In this document: piece after piece, positions 58,309-64,000 of the stretch
How the letters are laid out: each line of letters opens with the position of its first letter
Position numbering within the stretch: the stretch's first letter is position 1
Source of the DNA: Pseudomonas putida
GTDB lineage: Bacteria > Pseudomonadota > Gammaproteobacteria > Pseudomonadales > Pseudomonadaceae
DNA length: 64,000 nucleotides
Reading direction: 5' to 3'
NCBI RefSeq assembly: GCF_028682175.1
Contig: NZ_JANHKS010000006.1
Location: forward strand, 1-64,000
Notes under the pieces: model-generated
Databases searched by the model: none
Seen by the model: only the letters and a program-made list of their open reading frames with translations
Told to the model about the DNA's origin: nothing
Made by a program: the position numbers and the translations under genes

Positions 58309-59460
58309 ATGGACCAGAAAACCTTTATCAAGACGATGCGCAGCTGGCAGAACGGCTCGATCACCCGCCGCGACTTCCTTGGCCGCACCGGCTTGGGCAT
58401 CGCGGCGGCGGTGGTCGCCACCAACATGCCGGGCCTGCTGGCCGGCAGCTCCAGCGCCAGCGCGTTTGGCGCCGAACAGAACATCGGCGACCGTCTGGGC
58501 CTGGCCACCTGGCCGAACTACCACAGCCAGGACAACCTCGATAACTTCGCCAAGACCACCGGCGCGCGGGTGTCCATGAGCGTGTTCGGCTCCAACGAGG
58601 AGATGCTCGCCAAGCTGCAGGCAGGTGGCAGCGGCTGGGACGTGCTGGTGCCGACCAACTACACCATCAGCACCTACGTAAAGCTGGGCCTGATCGAACC
58701 GCTGGACCTGTCGCGCATTCCCAACTTCGACGCCGCAGCCTTCCAGGAAAAATTCATGGCCCAGGGCACGGTCGATGGCAAGGTCTACGCCGTGCCGAAA
58801 AACTGGGGCACCACCGGCATGGCCTATGACAGCGCCAAGCTCAAGGCGAAACCGGCGTCGTGGAAAGAGTTCTGGGCGGTCGCCAAGGACCAGGCCGATG
58901 GCCGCGCCATGGTTCACGACTACCAACTGACCGCCATCGGCAACGCGCTGAAATCCTTCGGCTACAGCTTCAACTCGCTGGACCCGAAAGAGCTGGCCGA
59001 CGCCGAAAAACTGCTGATCGAGGTCAAGCCGCACCTGTTCGCCATCAACTCCGACATCCAGCCGTCGATGCGCAGCGGAGACGCGATTCTGGCGATGTCC
59101 TGGACCGGCGATGCCTCGCAACTGCATCGCGACATTCCGTCGATGGTCTACGCGCTGGGCAGCGAAGGTGGCGAGCTGTGGAGCGACTTCTTCGCGATCC
59201 CGAAAAGCGCCGAGCACAAGGATGCGTCCTACGCCTTCATCAATTACCTGCTCGACCCGCAGCACAACAAGCTGGAAGTCCTGAGCCACGGCTACCCGAG
59301 CGGCGACAAGCGCGTCGACGCCCTGCTGCCCAAGGAGATGCTCAACGACCCGATCATGTATCCGGCCGCCGAGCACCTGAGCCCGCTGGAGTTCGGCGCG
59401 GCTGCAACGCTGACCAGCCCGGCTCGCGCCGAACTGATGGCGCGCTTCAAATCCGCCTGA
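58309..59460 (+). CDS. Polyamine-type periplasmic binding protein with Tat signal
   Basis: This 383-residue protein is a PotD/PotF-like solute-binding protein (LATWPNYHSQDNLDNFAKTTGARV, VFGSNEEMLAKLQAGGSGWDVLVPTNY, TWGTTGMAYDS). The N-terminus has a twin-arginine motif (ITRRDFLGRTGLGIAAAVVA), so it is exported folded by Tat, not by Sec as E. coli PotD is. GGGGAG lies ten bases before the ATG. Ligand cannot be read with certainty; polyamine or a related amine is likely. Confidence 0.9.
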   Translation: MDQKTFIKTMRSWQNGSITRRDFLGRTGLGIAAAVVATNMPGLLAGSSSASAFGAEQNIGDRLGLATWPNYHSQDNLDNFAKTTGARVSMSVFGSNEEMLAKLQAGGSGWDVLVPTNYTISTYVKLGLIEPLDLSRIPNFDAAAFQEKFMAQGTVDGKVYAVPKNWGTTGMAYDSAKLKAKPASWKEFWAVAKDQADGRAMVHDYQLTAIGNALKSFGYSFNSLDPKELADAEKLLIEVKPHLFAINSDIQPSMRSGDAILAMSWTGDASQLHRDIPSMVYALGSEGGELWSDFFAIPKSAEHKDASYAFINYLLDPQHNKLEVLSHGYPSGDKRVDALLPKEMLNDPIMYPAAEHLSPLEFGAAATLTSPARAELMARFKSA

Positions 59461-59503
59461 TCGAACGCCACGACACACCGACATGAGCCATAAGGAACCG
59501 CAC

Positions 59504-60436
59504 ATGGATGCCGTCATCACCCCCGATGCACGCGGCGCCGCAGCCGGCGCGAGCGATGCGGACAGCGAGCGCGCGCAAACCCGGCGACGCAGCCTGGGCC
59601 GACGCATCACGCTGCTGATGTTGTTGCCGTCCACCCTGTGGTTCCTGCTGCTTCTGGTGATGCCGCTGGTGATCATCCTGGTGTTCAGCTTTGGTGAGCG
59701 CAGTGCCGTCGGCGGCTACGCCGGTGGCCTGACGCTGGCCAATTACCTGAACCTGGGTTCTCGCGCCGCAGCGTTTGGCAACACATTGGTGCTGGCGCCG
59801 CTGGGTACGCTGGTGTGCCTGGTGGCGGCCTATCCGCTGGCGTACTTTCTGGCGGTCAAGGCGGGCAAGAATCGTTCGTTGCTGCTGACGCTGGTGATCG
59901 TGCCGTTCTGGACCAGCTTCCTGATTCGCACCTACGCCTGGATTTTCATCCTCAGCGGCAAGGGCATTCCTGCACTGCTGGCCAGTGTCGGACTGGATGA
60001 CGTGCGGCTGATCAACACCCCGTATGCGGTGCTGATCGGCATCGTCTACGGCTACCTCCCGCTGATGGTATTTCCCATTGACGTAAGCCTGGAAAAGCTC
60101 GACAAACGCCTGCTGGAAGCCTCGGCAGACCTGGGCGCCAGTGCCTTCGAGAGTTTCCGGCGGATCACCCTGCCGCTCTCGGCGCCGGGAATCATTACCG
60201 GGGTGATGCTGGTGTTCATCCTGCTGATGGGCGAGTTCCTGATTCCCGCCGTGCTCGGCGGCGGCAAGGTGTTCTTCGTCGGCAACGCGCTGGTCGACCT
60301 GTTCCTGCAATCGCGCAACTGGCCGTTCGGCAGCGCCCTTGCAATGACTCTGGTGGCGATGATGCTGGTCATCATCGGCGTCTATCTCAAACTGGTGGCC
60401 CGCTACGGCGGCAAGCCTGGCGAAGGAGCGCTCTGA
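59504..60436 (+). CDS. ABC transporter permease 1 (PotB type)
   Basis: This 310-residue permease has six hydrophobic helices and the EAA loop (EASADLGASAFESFRRITLPLSAPG). The ATG at 59504 follows AAGGAACC; the ATG at 59483 has no ribosome site. The N-terminal 40 residues are polar and Ala-rich. It is followed after one base by permease 2. Confidence 0.9.
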   Translation: MDAVITPDARGAAAGASDADSERAQTRRRSLGRRITLLMLLPSTLWFLLLLVMPLVIILVFSFGERSAVGGYAGGLTLANYLNLGSRAAAFGNTLVLAPLGTLVCLVAAYPLAYFLAVKAGKNRSLLLTLVIVPFWTSFLIRTYAWIFILSGKGIPALLASVGLDDVRLINTPYAVLIGIVYGYLPLMVFPIDVSLEKLDKRLLEASADLGASAFESFRRITLPLSAPGIITGVMLVFILLMGEFLIPAVLGGGKVFFVGNALVDLFLQSRNWPFGSALAMTLVAMMLVIIGVYLKLVARYGGKPGEGAL

Positions 60437-60437
60437 C

Positions 60438-61256
60438 ATGTGGCTGCGCACCTACTCGACTTCGCTGTACCTGTTTCTGTACCTGCCCATCGCGCTCATC
60501 ATGCTGTTCAGTTTCAACGCCGGGCGCAGCGGGCTGGCCTTCGAATGCTGCTCGGTGCAGTGGTTCGGCCGGGCGTTCAGCAACCCGTTCATCATGGAAG
60601 CCTTGGGCAACAGCGCGCTGATCGCCACCTGTTCGGCAGTGCTGGCGACGCTGTTCGGCACCCTGGCGGTGTTCGGCCTGCAACGCGCGGGCAAGAAGGT
60701 TCGGCTGATGTTCGACGCCCTGACCTACTGCGCGATCATCATTCCCGGCATCGTCATCGGCATCTCGACGCTGATCGCCTTCATCAGCCTGTTCGACATC
60801 CTCAACCCGCTGCTGGCGCAACTGGCGCCGAGCCTGCCGAAGCTGAACATGGGCTTTTTCACCGTGGTCGCCGCGCATTCGCTGTTCACCATGGCGCTGG
60901 TGATGGTGATCGTGCGCAGCAGGGTCGACTCCCTCGACAAGGCCTTGCAGGAAGCCTCCGCCGACCTCTACGCACCGCCGCTGGAAACCTTCTGGCGCGT
61001 GACGCTGCCGCAGATAACGCCCGCGATCATGGCCGGGTTCCTGCTGGCGTTCACCTTCAGCTTCGACGATTTCATCATCGCCTTCTTCGTGGCAGGCCCC
61101 GAGACGACGCTGCCGATCTACATCTTCTCGTCGATCCGCCGCGGCGTGACACCGGAAATCAATGCCGTTTCGACCGTGATCATCTGCGCTTCGCTGGCGC
61201 TGCTGTTCACCTCCCGTTACCTGCAGAATCGCCGCACAGGAGCCTCACATGCGTGA
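60438..61256 (+). CDS. ABC transporter permease 2 (PotC type)
   Basis: This 272-residue permease has six helices and the EAA loop (EASADLYAPPLETFWRVTLPQITPA). The LAFTFSFDDFIIAFFVAGPETTTLP-like segment is typical of PotC. The stop overlaps the aldehyde dehydrogenase start by 8 bases, so uptake and oxidation are translationally linked. Confidence 0.9.
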   Translation: MWLRTYSTSLYLFLYLPIALIMLFSFNAGRSGLAFECCSVQWFGRAFSNPFIMEALGNSALIATCSAVLATLFGTLAVFGLQRAGKKVRLMFDALTYCAIIIPGIVIGISTLIAFISLFDILNPLLAQLAPSLPKLNMGFFTVVAAHSLFTMALVMVIVRSRVDSLDKALQEASADLYAPPLETFWRVTLPQITPAIMAGFLLAFTFSFDDFIIAFFVAGPETTLPIYIFSSIRRGVTPEINAVSTVIICASLALLFTSRYLQNRRTGASHA

Positions 61257-62721
61257 TCAGTTGTACATCAACGGCGAGTGGGTCAGCCCCGACCTGGGCG
61301 GCTACCTGGACGTGATCGACCCGGCGACCGAGCAACCGCTGCAACGAGTGGCCGCCGGCACCGAGGAGGACATCGACCATGCCGTGCGCGCGGCGCGCCG
61401 GGCCTTCGACAATGACTGGGGGCAGACCACCGGCGCCGAACGGGCGGTATGGCTGGAAGCGCTGGCCGATGAGTTGCAAGGCGCGCAGGACGACATCGCC
61501 ACCCTGGAAGTGCGCGACAACGGCAAGCCGCTGCCCGAGGCGCAGTGGGACATTGGCGATGCAATTGCCTGCTTTCGCTACTACGCGGGCCTTGCCCGGG
61601 AGCTGGATGGTCGTCAGGACAAGCCGCTGGCGTTGCCCGACGAGCGCTTTCGCTGCCGTATCCGCCTGGAGCCGATTGGCGTCGCAGGACAAATCATTCC
61701 TTGGAATTACCCGCTGCTGATGGCCGCCTGGAAGGTCGCCCCCGCGCTGGCGGCCGGTGCCAGCGTGGTGCTCAAGCCGTCGGAGCTGACCCCTCTCACA
61801 GCGCTGGAACTGGCCGGTGCCGCCGATCGTATCGGCCTGCCCGCGGGCGTGCTCAATGTCGTTACCGGGCTCGGGGCAGATGCTGGCAGCCCACTGACCC
61901 TGCACCCCGGCGTCGACAAGCTGGCCTTCACCGGCAGCGTGCCCACTGGCGCGAAAATCATGTCGGCGGCGGCCAGCGACATCAAGAACATCAGCCTGGA
62001 ACTGGGCGGCAAATCGGCCTTCATCGTGTTCGACGATGCCGACGTCGAGGCGGCGGTGGAGTGGATTCTGTTCGGGATTTTCTGGAACCAGGGCCAGGTG
62101 TGCAGCGCCACGTCGCGGCTGTTGGTGCAGGAGAGCATCGCGCCCCGGCTGATCGAACGGCTGGTCGAGGAGACGCGCAAGATCACCATCGGCCAGGGGC
62201 TGGAGCCTGGCGTGCTGCTCGGGCCGCTGGTCAGTCGCGGGCAATACGAAAAGGTCCTGGGTTTCGTCGATCAGGGCAAGGCCAGCGGCGCGAAGCTGCT
62301 GACCGGGGGCAAGCGGCCTGCGCACCTTGAGCGCGGGTATTTCATGGAGCCTGCGATTTTCGACGAACCCGGGCACAACAGCATCATCTGGCGCGAGGAG
62401 ATCTTCGGCCCGGTGCTGTGCATCAAGCGTTTCAAGGACGAAGAACAGGCCGTGCAGATGGCCAACGCCAGCCGTTTCGGCCTGGCCGCCGCCGTAATGA
62501 GCGACGACCCGCAACGGGCGACACGGGTGGCCAATCGGCTGAGGGCGGGTATCATCTGGGTCAACTGCTCACAGCCCACCTTCGTCGAAGCGCCCTGGGG
62601 CGGCATGAAACACAGCGGGATCGGCCGGGAACTGGGGCAGTGGGGGCTGGATAACTATCTGGAGGTCAAGCAGGTGACGGAGTACGTCAGCGAGCAGCCT
62701 TGGGGGTGGTATATCAAGTAA
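61249..62721 (+). CDS. ALDH10-like aminoaldehyde/betaine-aldehyde dehydrogenase
   Basis: This 490-residue NAD(P)-dependent enzyme has the catalytic Glu in LELGGKS and Cys in NQGQVCSATSR. The stretch IIPWNYPLLMAAWKVAPALAAG and the C-terminal WVNCSQPTFVEAPWGGMKHSG...GWY are close, as I recall them, to plant ALDH10 betaine/aminoaldehyde dehydrogenases, more so than to E. coli PatD or BetB. Being last in an uptake operon, it probably oxidises an aminoaldehyde derived from the imported amine, or imported directly. No amine oxidase or transaminase is in the operon. Confidence 0.88.
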   Translation: MRDQLYINGEWVSPDLGGYLDVIDPATEQPLQRVAAGTEEDIDHAVRAARRAFDNDWGQTTGAERAVWLEALADELQGAQDDIATLEVRDNGKPLPEAQWDIGDAIACFRYYAGLARELDGRQDKPLALPDERFRCRIRLEPIGVAGQIIPWNYPLLMAAWKVAPALAAGASVVLKPSELTPLTALELAGAADRIGLPAGVLNVVTGLGADAGSPLTLHPGVDKLAFTGSVPTGAKIMSAAASDIKNISLELGGKSAFIVFDDADVEAAVEWILFGIFWNQGQVCSATSRLLVQESIAPRLIERLVEETRKITIGQGLEPGVLLGPLVSRGQYEKVLGFVDQGKASGAKLLTGGKRPAHLERGYFMEPAIFDEPGHNSIIWREEIFGPVLCIKRFKDEEQAVQMANASRFGLAAAVMSDDPQRATRVANRLRAGIIWVNCSQPTFVEAPWGGMKHSGIGRELGQWGLDNYLEVKQVTEYVSEQPWGWYIK

Positions 62722-62736
62722 ATGCCGCACCACATC

Positions 62737-62829
62737 CCGTAGCAGCACGGCTTGCCGGCGGGAGCGGTGTGTCAGTCAACTCATCTGTGACAGACAAACC
62801 GCTCCCGCCGGCAAGCCGTGCTGCTACGG
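62737..62829. repeat. REP doublet, GTAGCAGCACGGCTTGCCGGCGGG class
   Basis: Arms at 62737-62762 and about 62802-62829 are inverse copies, with GAGCGGT...ACCGCTC extending the stem. It lies between two convergent genes, aldehyde dehydrogenase and bioD, and is very similar to the element at 39130-39222. Confidence 0.92.
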
Positions 62830-62867
62830 TCGGTATCAACGATCATCACGGTCGGCGTGATGTGCTT

Positions 62868-63548
62868 TTAGTCGAGCAACTCCAGATGCAAATGCTCGGC
62901 GATCATTTCCGGCGTGGCTTTCTTCATGTGCGGCACACGGCCCAGGCAAGGCGCGGGCAAGCGTTCGGCCAGGGTGGCGAGGTTTTCTTCCAGACGCGAA
63001 GTCTTAGGGTCGATGATGTTGGCCACCCAGCCTGCCAGTTGCAGCCCGTCGTTGGCGATGGCTTCAGCCGACAGCAGCGCATGGCTGATGCAGCCCAGAC
63101 GCACGCCCACCACCAGAATCACCGGCAAGCCCAGGGCAATCGCCAGGTCCGACAGGTTGGCCTGATCCGCCAGAGGCACGCGCCAGCCGCCCGCACCTTC
63201 AATGAGGGTGAAGTCGGCCTGCTTGTCGAGGATGTGGCGCATCGGCCCCAGCAGCGACTGCACCGTCAGCGCAACGCCCGCCTCTCGCGCCGCCAGGTGC
63301 GGGGCAATGGGCGGCTCGAAGGCCACCGGGTTGACCTCGTTGTAGGTCAATTCAATCGAACACTCGGCGCGCAACGCCACCGCATCGGGGTTGCGCAGGC
63401 CCTTGGGCTTGACGTCACAGCCCGACGCCACGGGTTTTCCCGCCGCCGTGCTCAGCCCCGCCGAGCGCGCCGCGTACAACAGCCCCGTGGCAATGGTGGT
63501 CTTGCCCACATCGGTATCGGTTCCCGCGATGAAATACGCAGCACTCAT
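62868..63548 (-). CDS. bioD: Dethiobiotin synthetase BioD
   Basis: This 226-residue ATPase makes dethiobiotin from DAPA, CO2 and ATP. The P-loop is GTDTDVGKT; KPVASGC carries the conserved Lys; EGAGGWRVPL is the switch II-like motif. I used the ATG at 63548 (MSAAYFIAGTDTDVGKT), not the start four codons earlier. It follows bioC, on the same strand, with 88 bases between. Confidence 0.95.
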   Translation of the reverse strand: MSAAYFIAGTDTDVGKTTIATGLLYAARSAGLSTAAGKPVASGCDVKPKGLRNPDAVALRAECSIELTYNEVNPVAFEPPIAPHLAAREAGVALTVQSLLGPMRHILDKQADFTLIEGAGGWRVPLADQANLSDLAIALGLPVILVVGVRLGCISHALLSAEAIANDGLQLAGWVANIIDPKTSRLEENLATLAERLPAPCLGRVPHMKKATPEMIAEHLHLELLD

Positions 63549-63636
63549 CTTGGCGACCATCCATTCAGATATTTCAAAGCTGTTGCCTACTCACTATAGC
63601 GCCCACACGAACAGCGCTCGCAAAACGGGTCATTTT

Positions 63637-64000
63637 TTAAACAGCGGCCGGCTTTTCCAGCACGGCGTAAACCACTTGATAGGTCGCGGGCAGGCCTTTC
63701 TCCTGCCGAAACGCCTCATAAGCTTCAATCAACGCCTGAATCCGCGCCCGGCCAGTCAAACCGCCTGGTCGCCCGGGATTGATATTGTGCGCACCCAGTG
63801 CCTTGAGTTCATGAGTCAGGCTGCGCACATCCGGGTAATGCAGAACGTGGGGCAGCACTTGCAGGCTACGCACCCGCAGCCCGCTGTCGGCGCAGAGGCG
63901 CTGGTAGTCGTCGAACTCGCGGAAACGGTTGACGTGAACCAGACCATCCACCGCCTGCCAGCTGTCGCGTAGCTCGTACAGGGTGCCGACGCACAGGCTC
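63637..64000 (-). CDS. bioC: Malonyl-ACP O-methyltransferase BioC, 3' part only
   Basis: The last 120 codons of a gene whose 5' end lies beyond 64000. The visible part ([71 protein letters not shown]) is the C-terminal region of BioC, which methylates malonyl-ACP to start pimelate synthesis. The bioC-bioD order is the usual end of the Pseudomonas bioBFHCD operon. It is cut by the window, not broken. Confidence 0.92.
   Translation of the reverse strand, partial: SLCVGTLYELRDSWQAVDGLVHVNRFREFDDYQRLCADSGLRVRSLQVLPHVLHYPDVRSLTHELKALGAHNINPGRPGGLTGRARIQALIEAYEAFRQEKGLPATYQVVYAVLEKPAAV

Noticed and set aside
63637-64000. Truncated bioC pseudogene
   Set aside because: The frame is open to the end of the window; the gene simply continues past it.

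Overview
The window is a 64 kb stretch of a Pseudomonas chromosome. The evidence is the gene order amgK/lptD-surA-pdxA-rsmA-apaGH-glpE, then prkA-yeaH-ycgB-cca, folB-plsY/tsaD, rpsU-dnaG-rpoD and an rpoD-adjacent PAS-GGDEF-EAL gene. The lysine davBA pair, a complete pqqFABCDE cluster and abundant Pseudomonas-type REP palindromes support this. The sequence does not allow a confident species name; it fits the fluorescens/syringae/putida lineages better than P. aeruginosa.

Layout. 0-27.6 kb is conserved housekeeping: peptidoglycan recycling (murU, amgK), outer-membrane assembly (lptD, surA), vitamin B6, rRNA methylation, Ap4A hydrolysis, the PrkA stress-kinase operon, tRNA maturation and modification (cca, tsaD), folate and phospholipid synthesis, the macromolecular-synthesis operon (rpsU, dnaG, rpoD), an RmcA-like c-di-GMP protein and a CAU tRNA. 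27.7-31.6 kb holds a conserved gene of unknown function, an O-acetyltransferase, an FUSC membrane protein, a tandem REP array and ppk2. 31.6-36.5 kb is a probable D-threonate/D-erythronate catabolic operon (kdgT-like permease, DUF1537 kinase, PdxA2, DeoR regulator) with a long inverted-repeat operator, followed by an Lrp-type regulator. 36.6-39.1 kb is davBA (lysine to 5-aminovalerate). 39.3-47.1 kb is the PQQ cluster plus an S9 peptidase. 47.3-49.4 kb carries a Pmp3-type peptide, an aminotransferase-like gene that has lost its catalytic residues, and a LysR regulator. 49.6-55.1 kb has two FadE-like acyl-CoA dehydrogenases around a diguanylate cyclase; the second has two abutting PsrA-like sites upstream. 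55.5-62.7 kb has a small flagellar-rod-like protein, a LuxR-type regulator and a five-gene operon for polyamine-type uptake with an ALDH10-like dehydrogenase. The right end holds bioD and the 3' part of bioC.

The left half is almost free of REP elements; the right half is studded with them. One REP hairpin lies inside the pqqF reading frame and is translated. I did not find phage, insertion sequence, CRISPR or defence loci. The most unusual items are the translated REP hairpin in pqqF, the aminotransferase pseudoenzyme, the RmcA homologue with almost no periplasmic domain, the mini flagellar-rod protein, and the uptake operon with a plant-like aminoaldehyde dehydrogenase.
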